NCBI GenBank assembly: GCA_023667145.1
Contig: JAMPAQ010000001.1
Location: forward strand, 758,011 to 822,010
Length of the DNA stretch: 64,000 nt
DNA from: Pseudoflavonifractor sp.
GTDB taxonomy: Bacteria; Bacteroidota; Bacteroidia; Bacteroidales; Muribaculaceae
Direction: 5' to 3'
Below, piece by piece: positions 52,677 through 60,763 of the stretch. Each line of letters starts with the position of its first letter. Position 1 is the first letter of the stretch. A program made the position numbers and the translations under genes. The notes below the pieces were generated by a model that was not told where the DNA came from, made no database searches, and saw nothing but the letters and a program-made list of their open reading frames with translations.

Positions 52677-53579
52677 ATGAAACCTACGCTTTTTGTACTC
52701 GCCGCCGGAATGGGTAGCCGTTACGGTGGTCTTAAACAGCTTGACTCTCTCGGCCCCAATGGAGAGACGATAATGGATTACTCTATCTATGATGCGGTAA
52801 AATCGGGATTTGGCAAGATAGTCTTTGTCATCCGCAAGGATTTTGAGCAGGATTTCCGCGAGAAGATATTGTCGAAGTATGAGGGGCATGTGCCGGTGGA
52901 GGTAGTGTTCCAGTCGACCGACGCTCTCCCCGAGGGATACACATGTCCGGCTGACCGCACGAAACCATGGGGCACAAACCATGCCGTGCTTATGGGCAAG
53001 GATGTGATAAAAGAGCCGTTTGCTGTCATCAATGCCGATGACTTCTACGGACGCAACGCGTTTGAGGTCATGGCACGTGAGCTGATGCGTCCCCGCGACA
53101 AGAAGGGTGACTATTGCATGGTTGGATTTCGTGTAGGCAACACCATGACCGAGAACGGGTCGGTGGCACGCGGCGTATGCACGACCAAGGACGGGATGCT
53201 CGATACTATCGTGGAGCGTACCGCCATCAGCTATAATCCTGACCATGAGATAGTGTTTACCGACAAGAATGGCGTTGAGCAGAAGCTCGACCCGATGACC
53301 CCGGTGTCGATGAACCTGTGGGGATTCACGCCCGACTACTTCGACTTCAGCGAGCGTGAGTTTGTCAAGTTCCTTGACAAGGATATCAACACGCCCAAGT
53401 CAGAGTTTTTCATCCCCCTCTGTGTCGACAGCCTCATCAAGTCGGGAGAGGCCACAGTCAAGGTGCTTGACACGGACTCAAAGTGGTTTGGCGTGACATA
53501 CTCGGCCGACCGTCCCGGAGTGGTGGAGAAGTTTGCCCAGCTCCACGCCGACGGTACTTATCCCGAGCGGCTTTTCTGA
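52677..53579 (+). CDS. Sugar nucleotidyltransferase (NDP-sugar pyrophosphorylase-like)
   Basis: A 300-residue protein with a Rossmann-like nucleotidyltransferase fold: LFVLAAGMGSRYGGLKQLD at the N-terminus, FVINADDFYG-type metal site (AVINADDFYGRNAF), and YPVSMNLWGF-like PVSMNLWGFTPDYFDF. It is closest in style to UTP-hexose-1-phosphate uridylyltransferases but lacks a confident single assignment. It follows galM by 66 bases and ends at a strong terminator, so it closes the galactose operon. With galK present and no galT visible, a role in turning galactose-1-phosphate into UDP-galactose is a reasonable inference. Confidence 0.85.
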   Translation: MKPTLFVLAAGMGSRYGGLKQLDSLGPNGETIMDYSIYDAVKSGFGKIVFVIRKDFEQDFREKILSKYEGHVPVEVVFQSTDALPEGYTCPADRTKPWGTNHAVLMGKDVIKEPFAVINADDFYGRNAFEVMARELMRPRDKKGDYCMVGFRVGNTMTENGSVARGVCTTKDGMLDTIVERTAISYNPDHEIVFTDKNGVEQKLDPMTPVSMNLWGFTPDYFDFSEREFVKFLDKDINTPKSEFFIPLCVDSLIKSGEATVKVLDTDSKWFGVTYSADRPGVVEKFAQLHADGTYPERLF

Positions 53580-53616
53580 CAGCCGATAGCGACTGATAGA
53601 TCGTCATAAAACAGCT

Positions 53617-53652
53617 GCTCCCCGGAAGTTGTCACATTCACTTCCGGGGAGC
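53617..53652. terminator. Bidirectional intrinsic terminator
   Basis: GCTCCCCGGAAGT and ACTTCCGGGGAGC form a perfect 13-bp stem around a 10-base loop, extended by AAAC/GTTT flanks. GGTTTGTTTC follows on the plus strand and AGCTGTTTTATG on the minus strand. It ends both the galactose operon and the leftward peptide operon. Confidence 0.92.
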
Positions 53653-53692
53653 GGTTTGTTTCTATCAAGTCTCCATTTTTTATGAAATGTGG

Positions 53693-53827
53693 CTAATTGC
53701 TGTTTGAACCCGGTTTCCCGGAGGCGGGGCGGGGGGAGTGGTTGCCGGTGCAGATGTGGATGTGGTTCATCTCGGCAGGGGAGAGGGTGCGGGCACCCGG
53801 AATGGGCTTTTTGGCGTTATGTTTCAT
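53693..53827 (-). CDS. 44-residue peptide with leader-like motif (candidate secreted peptide)
   Basis: ATG at 53827 opens a 44-residue frame ending in TAG just before the shared terminator. It starts 25 bases after the C39-like/VKOR gene stop on the same strand. The peptide is basic at first (MKHNAKKPIPGA), then RTLSPAEMNHIHICTG, then a Ser/Pro/Gly/Asn tail without hydrophobic residues. LSPAEMNHI resembles the L-S-x-x-E-M-x-x-I leader core of Bacteroidetes ribosomal peptides, where a double-Gly usually follows; here ICTG is in that place, with a single cysteine, C26. This is a plausible substrate for the neighbours. A chance ORF cannot be excluded. Confidence 0.55.
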   Translation of the reverse strand: MKHNAKKPIPGARTLSPAEMNHIHICTGNHSPRPASGKPGSNSN

Positions 53828-53852
53828 ATTGGTCTCGTTTTTTATATCGGGT

Positions 53853-54860
53853 TCAATCGCCGGGGTTGAGGGTGGCGAGCGGTGTCAGGCGGTTGAGCAG
53901 AAGCAGTGCCGTGACATAGCTTGCGCCGAGGACAAAGAACTGGATGCGCAGCGGGAAGATGTCATGATAGAATCCTCCACCGAGATAACAGAAGAATTGC
54001 AGCCACAGTAGACATTGCACACTGACACAGAGCGTGCACCACGCGTGGGCGCGGAATCTCTGATACCATATACTCCAGACGGTAAATGGCAAGCAGCACA
54101 GGTTGATGAGTGCGAGATAGCGGATATATTGCGGGAACACAAGGAGGGTGAACAGGCTCACGGCAAAGTAGGAGAATCCGACCTCGCTCCATCCGAATAT
54201 GCCGAAGAATGTCGAAGCCTTGCGTTCGAGCACCGTGTCACATCCACCATCTTGTAGCACTCCGCAGACGCGGTCGGTCATATGGTTGCCGCGATTTAGC
54301 TTCTTGAGCATCAACAGGTAGGTCATGAAGAGTCCACCAAGATACACGGCTGTCACAAGCGTTGTCGAGACGTGGCGGTAGAGTCCGGCGGTGACAAACA
54401 GATAGACAAAGAGGAACAGGGCGCATCCCCACAGCACGTATCCCTTGGCGGTGTTGCCGATGTGCTCAATCATATGGGCGCGGTAGTCGGGTTCGCATGA
54501 CTTGTCGTCGGGATAGGCGATGAGTGCTACGCCCGACCATCCGTCGATAAACTTGTCGCGTGGGATGACGGTGGTCTCTCCTCCCACGCGGCAGCTCACT
54601 GAGTTGTCGCCACAGTCGGTGACAACCGTAAACGAATCGCCCATCTTGGCGAGGAACGGGACGGGAAGAGACTCGGGTGTCGCCTTGCTGTCGACGCTCA
54701 GCGCCTCATTGTCGATGCCGTAGGCTTTTAGCAGACGCGACAGGCCGAACAATGACTTGAACGTCATCGAGCGGAAACGCTTGTCGCTATAGGCCGTGGT
54801 GTGGGGAACCTCAAGAGCCGTGAGCAGGTCGGAAAATATAGTGGGTTTTCCGTTGTCCAT
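53853..54860 (-). CDS. C39-peptidase-like/VKOR fusion membrane protein
   Basis: A 335-residue inner-membrane protein. The first 130 residues resemble a bacteriocin-processing C39 peptidase domain (GLSRLLKAYGI, VPFLAKMGDSFTVVTD, WSGVALIAYP). The N-terminal catalytic Cys of active C39 is missing (TTAYSDKRF stands in its place), so the domain is probably binding-only. The rest is a vitamin K epoxide reductase-type domain with about five membrane helices, a first cysteine pair in CGVLQDGGCDTVL and the redox CxxC C275-C278 in AHAWCTLC. It should oxidise thiols via quinone and feed disulfide formation in the periplasm. It is flanked by thioredoxin and the small peptide gene, suggesting a peptide maturation module. 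Confidence 0.85.
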   Translation of the reverse strand: MDNGKPTIFSDLLTALEVPHTTAYSDKRFRSMTFKSLFGLSRLLKAYGIDNEALSVDSKATPESLPVPFLAKMGDSFTVVTDCGDNSVSCRVGGETTVIPRDKFIDGWSGVALIAYPDDKSCEPDYRAHMIEHIGNTAKGYVLWGCALFLFVYLFVTAGLYRHVSTTLVTAVYLGGLFMTYLLMLKKLNRGNHMTDRVCGVLQDGGCDTVLERKASTFFGIFGWSEVGFSYFAVSLFTLLVFPQYIRYLALINLCCLPFTVWSIWYQRFRAHAWCTLCVSVQCLLWLQFFCYLGGGFYHDIFPLRIQFFVLGASYVTALLLLNRLTPLATLNPGD

Positions 54861-54886
54861 AGGGATGAGAGCAGGTCGGGTTGACG

Positions 54887-55183
54887 TTATCGGGCGGCTT
54901 GCTCAATCTTCTGATAGAGCACGTTGCCGTCTATCTCGCCGCTTGATCGCCATGTCTCGCGACCATCGCGGTAGACGATAAACGTAGGCACGGATTTTAC
55001 TCCGGCCTCGTCGGCCACCTCATTGTTCTGGTCGATGTCGAGCTGGGCAATGAGAGCCTGTCCCTCGACAAGGGCACGGACATCATCGACCACCGGCATC
55101 ATGCGGCGGCAATGAGGGCACCATGTGGCATAGAACTCAACGAGTACGACGGGACGGCTATTGATAAGTTGTGTGTAGTCCAT
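54887..55183 (-). CDS. Thioredoxin
   Basis: A 98-residue thioredoxin-fold protein. The active site is TWCPHCRRM (C22, C25), with the cis-proline in VKSVPTFIVYRDG. There is no signal peptide, so it is cytoplasmic. CPHC in place of CGPC suggests a more oxidising or specialised role. It starts at 55183 (MDYTQLINS); the longer frame upstream has no support. It lies 26 bases before the VKOR gene on the same strand. Confidence 0.93.
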   Translation of the reverse strand: MDYTQLINSRPVVLVEFYATWCPHCRRMMPVVDDVRALVEGQALIAQLDIDQNNEVADEAGVKSVPTFIVYRDGRETWRSSGEIDGNVLYQKIEQAAR

Positions 55184-55268
55184 AACAGTGTTTTTAGGGG
55201 TTTGTATGGTATAAACACACGGTCGGGGAAAAAGTTGGCGTGGCCGGAGACACCCGGGGCATGGCCGA

Positions 55269-56072
55269 CTATCTGACACGCAGTTGCCAGAACGCGACGG
55301 CCGACGCGGCGGCGACGTTGAGTGAGTCGACACCGTGGTGCATGGGGATGCGCACAGTGTAGTCGGCTGCCTCGATGGTATCGCGTGACAGGCCGTCGCC
55401 CTCGTTGCCCATCACAATGGCAAGCCTTGGCTCGGCGGCGAGTCGGGCATCGTCAAGCGGTATGGAGTCGTCGGTTAGGGCCATAGCCACCGTGCGGAAT
55501 CCAAACTGCCTCAATGACTGTATGGGGGAGTCGAGACGGCACCAAGGGACAAGAAACACCGAACCCATCGAAACGCGGACGGCACGGCGGTTAAGCGGGT
55601 CGCACGAGGTGCGGGTCAGCAACACGCCGTCGATGCCGAGGGCGGCGGCAGAGCGGAATATCGCCCCGATGTTGGTCGTATCGACAACACCGTCAATGAC
55701 CACGACTCGGCGCGAGTCGCGGCACACGTCGCCTACAGTGAGTGCCCGGGGCCGGCGCATGGCGCAGAGCACCCCGCGTGTGAGGGTATAGCCTGTGAGG
55801 CATGACAGCAGCTCGCGTGTGCCAGTATATATGGGTATGCAGTCGCCGCAGCGGGCTATGATGCCGGCGGTATCACCGCTGATGTGCCGTCGCTCACACA
55901 TCATTGCCACCGGCTCGTATCCGGCATCGAGGGCCACGTTGATGACCTTGGGACTCTCGGCTATGAAGATGCCACGGTCGGGCTCGACACGCTGGCGCAG
56001 CTGGGTCTCGGTGAGCGTGGCGAATATCTCCACGCCGGGGTGGTTGAGTGATGAGATCTCGATTATCGGCAT
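55269..56072 (-). CDS. SpoU/TrmH-family RNA 2'-O-methyltransferase
   Basis: About 267 residues. It methylates a ribose in tRNA or rRNA with S-adenosylmethionine through a trefoil knot. Motif 1 is VDTTNIGAIFRSAAALGIDGVL, motif 2 LAIVMGNEGDGLS, motif 3 IPMHHGVDSLNVAAASAVAFW. The N-terminal substrate-binding part is short. The start at 56072 (MPIIEISSLNHPG) is the usual one for the family. A minus-strand TACTTTTG box at 56099-56106 supports it. An 85-base gap separates it from the thioredoxin gene; they may be cotranscribed. Confidence 0.92.
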   Translation of the reverse strand: MPIIEISSLNHPGVEIFATLTETQLRQRVEPDRGIFIAESPKVINVALDAGYEPVAMMCERRHISGDTAGIIARCGDCIPIYTGTRELLSCLTGYTLTRGVLCAMRRPRALTVGDVCRDSRRVVVIDGVVDTTNIGAIFRSAAALGIDGVLLTRTSCDPLNRRAVRVSMGSVFLVPWCRLDSPIQSLRQFGFRTVAMALTDDSIPLDDARLAAEPRLAIVMGNEGDGLSRDTIEAADYTVRIPMHHGVDSLNVAAASAVAFWQLRVR

Positions 56073-56298
56073 CGGCTGATTGATGAGTGTTACATCGGCA
56101 AAAGTAGTAAAAATAACCCTACCGTAAGTAACGGCATAAGTGACTGTCATATTAAGATTTCAAAACGGAATATGGTAAAATTTATATAGAAGGGGGTGTG
56201 TCGTTTTCAAAAAAAGTTAAGTGATTGAACCGTTTTAGATGTCAGGATGTAGTTAGAAACATCTTCTGCGGAAGAAAGTGAAAGCGTTACCAACCTCA

Positions 56299-57747
56299 AT
56301 GCAAAGTGTTATGAAAAATGGAGTTATGATGCAGTATTTTGAGTGGAACCTGCCCAATGACGGCAGACTTTGGACTCAACTCAAGGAGGATGCCTCGCAT
56401 CTTGCCGAGATGGGGATTACGGCTGTGTGGATTCCACCGGCCTATAAGGCCGACGAACAGGCCGACGAGGGCTACGCGACCTACGACCTGTATGACCTCG
56501 GCGAGTTTGACCAAAAGGGGACGGTGAGGACCAAGTATGGCACACGCCGTGAGCTTGAGGAGATGATTGCCGCTCTCCATGACAATGGCATATCGGTCTA
56601 TCTCGATGTGGTGCTCAACCACAAGGCCGGCGGTGACTACAAGGAGAAATTTCGTGTCATCGAGGTTGACGGCGGAGACCGCAACCAAGACATCGGTGAG
56701 CCGATGGAGATTGAGTCGTACACCGGGTATGACTTCAAGGGGCGCGGAGACAAGTACTCTGACTTCAAGTGGCACTGGTATCACTTCTCGGGTACTGACT
56801 ATGACGCGACGACTGACCGTGGCGGGGTGTTCCGCATACTCGGCGACGGCAAGGGCTGGAGCCAGGGTGTCGACACCGAGAACGGAAACTATGACTTCCT
56901 GATGTGCAATGACATCGACCTCGACAGCCCCGAGGTGGTCGATGAGCTTATCGGCTGGGGCCGATGGGTGACGGAGACATTTGGCTTTGACGGTTTCCGC
57001 ATGGATGCCATCAAGCACATGGACTATAATTTCACGGCACGCTTCCTACAATCGGTCCGCGAGGAGCGTGGCGACGATTTCTATGCTGTCGGCGAGTATT
57101 GGAACGGTGACCTCGACGCGCTCGACGAGTTTGTCGAGAATGTCAACCACGGCATCGACCTGTTTGACGTGCCGTTGCATTACAACATGTTTCAGGCATC
57201 GTGTGAGGGCTCGGGATTTGACATGTCGGCGATGCTCGACAACACGCTTGTCGACCACCACTGTGATCTCGCGGTGACGTTTGTCGAGAATCATGACTCG
57301 CAGTCGGGCAGCTCGCTTGAGTCGCGTGTGGCCGATTGGTTCAAGCCGATGGCCTACGGCCTGATATTGCTGATGAAGGATGGTTATCCCTGCATATTTT
57401 ATGGTGACTATTACAGCACAGACAGGAACGCGTCGCCCCACCGGCAGATAACTGACACGCTGCTGTGGGCACGCCGCGAGCACGCCTACGGTGACCAGGA
57501 GAACTACTTTGACCATCCATCGACCGTAGGATTCCGCCGAACCGGCGATGAGAACCACGCCGGGCTGGTGTACCTGATGTCCAATGACATGGACGGATCC
57601 AAATGGGTGACCATGGGACCGGATCATGCCGGGGAACGATGGCGTGAGGCGACGGGGTCGATAGACACCATCGTCACGCTCGACGACAACGGCGCGGGTG
57701 AGTTTACCGTCAAGGGACGCAACCTTGCCGTGTGGGTCAAGGAATAG
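56299..57747 (+). CDS. amyA: Cytoplasmic alpha-amylase (GH13)
   Basis: About 482 residues. It hydrolyses alpha-1,4-glucans inside the cell. The start MKNGVMMQYFEWNLPNDG (ATG 56311) is the classic cytoplasmic alpha-amylase beginning; ATGs at 56299 and 56311 are both possible. GH13 regions are YLDVVLNHKAGG (I), DGFRMDAIKHMD (II, nucleophile Asp), VGEYWNGDLDAL (III, acid Glu) and FVENHDSQSG (IV, Asp). No signal peptide. It is monocistronic, after a 200-base AT-rich region. Confidence 0.95.
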   Translation: MQSVMKNGVMMQYFEWNLPNDGRLWTQLKEDASHLAEMGITAVWIPPAYKADEQADEGYATYDLYDLGEFDQKGTVRTKYGTRRELEEMIAALHDNGISVYLDVVLNHKAGGDYKEKFRVIEVDGGDRNQDIGEPMEIESYTGYDFKGRGDKYSDFKWHWYHFSGTDYDATTDRGGVFRILGDGKGWSQGVDTENGNYDFLMCNDIDLDSPEVVDELIGWGRWVTETFGFDGFRMDAIKHMDYNFTARFLQSVREERGDDFYAVGEYWNGDLDALDEFVENVNHGIDLFDVPLHYNMFQASCEGSGFDMSAMLDNTLVDHHCDLAVTFVENHDSQSGSSLESRVADWFKPMAYGLILLMKDGYPCIFYGDYYSTDRNASPHRQITDTLLWARREHAYGDQENYFDHPSTVGFRRTGDENHAGLVYLMSNDMDGSKWVTMGPDHAGERWREATGSIDTIVTLDDNGAGEFTVKGRNLAVWVKE

Positions 57748-57813
57748 AAGAAACACTCTTATCCTCATATACTATTTATTAACCTGTTGTTAACCTGTAA
57801 AAACAGATTGATT

Positions 57814-58461
57814 ATGGAAACAAAGACCAAGAGTGCAGCTACGGCTGCTAAGACGGCGACCAACAAGAAAACCGCCGCAACCGAGTCAAAGACCACCAAG
57901 GCCACGGATGTCAAGTCAGCCGACATGAAGGCTGACGAGAGCAAGAGCGCCAAAAAGACGGCTAAGGTCGAGGCAAACGAGTTTAAGGACTTCTTTGTCG
58001 ATGGACTGAAGGATGCCCTATGGGCTGAGAAAGCGTTGCTCAAGGAGCTGCCTAAGATGAAAAAGGCGGCCACATCCAAGAAGTTGGCGGATGCTTTTGA
58101 TGCCCACATCAAGGGTACGGAGGAGCAGATCGCCGTCATCGGTGAGATATTCGAGATGCTTGGTGAGAAACCCCAGGCCAAGAAGTGCGAGGCCATGGCG
58201 GGTCTGATAAAGGAGACAGAAAGTATTATTGAGGATACGGACAAGGGCTCGGCCATACGTGATGCCGGGCTGATAATGGCCGCTCAGAAGTCGGAGCATT
58301 ATGAGATAGCCACTTATGGCACTCTCGCGGCGTTTGCCGATGTCATGGGCGAGACCAAGGTGGCCAAGATGCTCCGCTCGATACTCAAGGATGAGAAGAA
58401 GACTGACGCTGACCTGACGGCTCTTGCCGATGCGTCGGTCAACGCCGAGGCTGCCGCATGA
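57814..58461 (+). CDS. DUF892 (YciF-type) ferritin-like protein with Lys/Ala-rich tail
   Basis: About 215 residues. Residues 55-205 are the DUF892 ferritin-like four-helix domain (DFFVDGLKDALWAEKALLKELPKM, FDAHIKGTEEQIAVIGEIFEMLG, KSEHYEIATYGTLAAFADVMG), with Glu and His residues for a possible di-iron site. The first 50 residues are a Lys/Ala/Thr-rich tail of histone H1 type, absent from most relatives, that could bind DNA. Relatives are stress-induced. The start is 57814 (METKTKSAAT); the longer frame to 57787 is less likely. Confidence 0.9.
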   Translation: METKTKSAATAAKTATNKKTAATESKTTKATDVKSADMKADESKSAKKTAKVEANEFKDFFVDGLKDALWAEKALLKELPKMKKAATSKKLADAFDAHIKGTEEQIAVIGEIFEMLGEKPQAKKCEAMAGLIKETESIIEDTDKGSAIRDAGLIMAAQKSEHYEIATYGTLAAFADVMGETKVAKMLRSILKDEKKTDADLTALADASVNAEAAA

Positions 58462-58800
58462 GCATGGCCTGAGTCCGTTATGTGAGCGACCGCCCGTGAA
58501 TGGCTGTCCATGCGACTGTCAGAGTGCCGCCATAAGCCCGAGAGAGTCAATGCAGAGTGAGAGGGCAAGGCATGGCATGACGATGGTGTCGATGGATGGG
58601 CCGTCAAGTCAAGCAAGAGTCAAGTATCGTTTTTATAAATGCGGTCGCCGCAGATTAGCTTATGCCGGAGTCCTGATGCCTTGTGTATCGCGACTCCGGC
58701 AATTTGTTTATCTGTGATGAAGGGAGTATTGCGTCAGAAAAGGATGGGGAATCGGGTGGATTGTATTAATTTTGCGTGATAGGATAAGCAGATACAGATT
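58462..58800. other. Intergenic region with terminator and promoter element
   Basis: No gene is visible in these 339 bases. TGCCGGAGTC (58662-58671) and GACTCCGGCA (58692-58701) form a perfect 10-bp stem followed by ATTTGTTT, a likely terminator for the DUF892 gene. TAATTTTG at 58767-58774 is a likely -7 element of the next gene; no good TTG lies upstream of it. Confidence 0.6.
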
Positions 58801-59280
58801 ATGAGACCGATGAGAAAAGCCGACAGACGGAAGGACGCGGCGTGGGCATTGGAGGTGTTTGACCGTGCCCCGTTTGTGACTATCAGCATGACGCGTCCCG
58901 ATGGCACGCCCTATGGATTGCCGCTCAACATGGTGAGACGCGACGAGACGACACTCTATTTCCACTGTGCTGCCGAGGGGGAGAAGATTGATTGTCTGAG
59001 GCATAATCCTGTGGTCAGCCTGTCGGCGGTCAGCAAGTGTACGCCTTGTTACGAGGAGAAGAATAATTTTACGGAGCATTTCCATTCGGCAATCGCTGTC
59101 GGACGGGCAGAGTTTGTAGATGACGAGGAGGAGAAAGTCGAGGCATTGCGTCTGCTCTGCGAGCGGTTCTTGCCAAAGTATATGTCACACTTTGATGAGG
59201 CGATAGCCCGGAGCCTGAGTCGCACGATGGTAGTCAGAATAACGCTGACAGAGCCTCCTGTCGGTAAGTCGAAGCCTTGA
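58801..59280 (+). CDS. Pyridoxamine 5'-phosphate oxidase-like flavoprotein (NimA-type)
   Basis: A 159-residue split-barrel FMN-binding protein. The N-terminal MRKADRRKDAAWALEVFDRAPFVTISM and the later YGLPLNMVRRDETTLYFHCAAEGEK match the NimA/PNPOx-like family, whose members include 5-nitroimidazole reductases. The His in FTEHFHSAIAVGRAEFV is a conserved region. The family often reduces xenobiotics; metronidazole resistance cannot be claimed from sequence. The start may be 58801 or 58810. Confidence 0.87.
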   Translation: MRPMRKADRRKDAAWALEVFDRAPFVTISMTRPDGTPYGLPLNMVRRDETTLYFHCAAEGEKIDCLRHNPVVSLSAVSKCTPCYEEKNNFTEHFHSAIAVGRAEFVDDEEEKVEALRLLCERFLPKYMSHFDEAIARSLSRTMVVRITLTEPPVGKSKP

Positions 59281-59399
59281 CTTATAAAGCCATCTACCGC
59301 CACGCATGACCCGGATGGGTGATGGCATGACGGTGGATGATGTAGCGTCGGCGCAGGTGAGATGGCTATCCCCCCTGCGGACGCGGCGATGGTGGCGGG

Positions 59400-59561
59400 T
59401 TATTCTACCTTTGAGAACTGGTCTTTGCCGACACCACACAGGGGGCATACCCAGTCGTCGGGCAGATCCTCAAACTTTGTACCTGGCTGGATGCCGTTGT
59501 CGGGGTCTCCCACAGCGGGGTCGTAGACCCATCCGCATACGTCACAAACATATTTGTCCAT
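59400..59561 (-). CDS. Rubredoxin
   Basis: A 53-residue iron protein, too short for standard ORF calling. The two metal-binding knuckles are [10 protein letters not shown] and [11 protein letters not shown] (four cysteines), with the usual [22 protein letters not shown] between them. It transfers one electron, typically to rubrerythrin or other peroxide-reducing systems in anaerobes. ATG at 59561 gives MDKYVC; an in-frame ATG at 59567 is the alternative. It lies 16 bases after the cupin gene on the same strand. Confidence 0.95.
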   Translation of the reverse strand: MDKYVCDVCGWVYDPAVGDPDNGIQPGTKFEDLPDDWVCPLCGVGKDQFSKVE

Positions 59562-59576
59562 AGTCATCAATTTATT

Positions 59577-59906
59577 TTAGGGTTTCACTTTTATTACGGC
59601 GACTTTTGAGTCGGTCACGGCCATCACGCTGTGGGGTACGCCGGCTCCCATGAGCAGGAACTCGCCGGCACGTATCGTGTGGAGCGTGTCGATTATCGTG
59701 AACTCGATCTCACCTTGCAGCACGCTGACCATCACCTCGGCGGGGGCGAGATGGCGGTCGAGCTTCTGCCCGGCCTTGAACGCGAGGAGCGAGACTCCAC
59801 CGTTGGCGTTCTCAAACACCTTCTTGAACTGTACGTGGTCGTCAGCCTGGCTGACCTGGGCGGCAAGGTCGTGTACCTCGCCAAATTTATACTCGGTATC
59901 TAACAT
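59577..59906 (-). CDS. Cupin-domain protein
   Basis: A 109-residue single-domain cupin. The conserved motifs appear as HLAPAEVMVSVLQGEIEFTI (motif 1, with a His and a Glu) and LLMGAGVPHSVMAVTDSKV (motif 2, with the His of PHS). It is a small cytoplasmic metal-binding protein of unknown substrate. It precedes rubredoxin on the same strand, so the two are probably one unit. Confidence 0.9.
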   Translation of the reverse strand: MLDTEYKFGEVHDLAAQVSQADDHVQFKKVFENANGGVSLLAFKAGQKLDRHLAPAEVMVSVLQGEIEFTIIDTLHTIRAGEFLLMGAGVPHSVMAVTDSKVAVIKVKP

Positions 59907-59990
59907 AGTAGTAAAGATTTTAGTCGATTTTTCAGTCGCAAAACATCTGTCACTCTATGTGATAACGCTTATCCCCGCCATAGGTTCAGA

Positions 59991-60582
59991 TTATTTCTGT
60001 CTTATGAAGTGCTCCCTTGCATCATTGAAAAGGTTGAAATAGTGCTTCATGTTATCGAGTTCCCGCCAATTACAAATATCAACCGGGCTATGGTCAAGAT
60101 TGTATATCTTGGCACCGCTCATAGACAGAATGAACGGCGAGTGGGACGCTATGATAAACTGACATTTCCCATATCTCGCAAGGTACTGGATAATGGAAGA
60201 TAGTTCCATTTGAAACTCACATGACATGCTGTTTTCAGGCTCGTCAAGCAGATATAGGCCCGGGTCTTCCAATAGTTCGGAAAGTTTCATCAGGGCAGTC
60301 TCACCGTTGCTGAATCCTCTCTCGATTTTGCCTATCCTGTCAATCAGCAATTTGTTGAACGAATAGGCCCTTCCTCTCTTTGCTTTCTTTATCTCGGTGC
60401 CACGTATATATCGGTCTACGTTGTATCCTGTCTCAAAATTCAAAGTCCAATGACCATAACCCCATGTTTGATGTAAGGTGGAATGGATAACTGTGTTCAT
60501 CATAAAATGAATCTCTTGCATCATTATGAATAAGAGTATCATGCTCAAGGTCGGGGAATATAAATTTTTCAAGATATATCAT
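59991..60582 (-). pseudogene. AAA (AAA_21-type) ATPase, frameshifted and without Walker A
   Basis: The gene begins at 60582 (MIYLEKFIFPDLEH) and reads 49 residues up to NMGLWSLDFEF, where a stop interrupts. The C-terminal part continues in another frame with FSNGETALMKLSELL, the Walker B GLYLLDEPENS and FIIASHSPFILSMSGAKIYNLD, the typical end of this ABC-type ATPase family. In intact relatives the region around LDFxxITxFYGGNGSGKST follows the N-terminal piece; here it is missing, so there is a deletion of the Walker A block plus a frameshift. The remaining protein cannot bind ATP. Confidence 0.82.
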
Positions 60583-60763
60583 GCTATCGTGCTTTAATTG
60601 TCAATTTTGTGTAGAATCAATCTCCGTAGTCAAAACGAAAAGAGAATATATGTAAGGTAAAAACTACCACCATAGTGTGGGTGACCAACTCATTTGCTTG
60701 CCATGGCAAATATAACATTTTTCATACGAATGATATCATCGCTTGTTAAGGAAAAATATCAGG

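Noticed and set aside
45121..53579. Polysaccharide utilisation locus with SusC/SusD
   Set aside because: No SusC/SusD-like genes are present, so I call it only a glycosidase and galactose cluster.
53697..54011. Plus-strand ORF of 104 residues
   Set aside because: Antisense to the peptide and VKOR genes; the minus-strand frames have real features.
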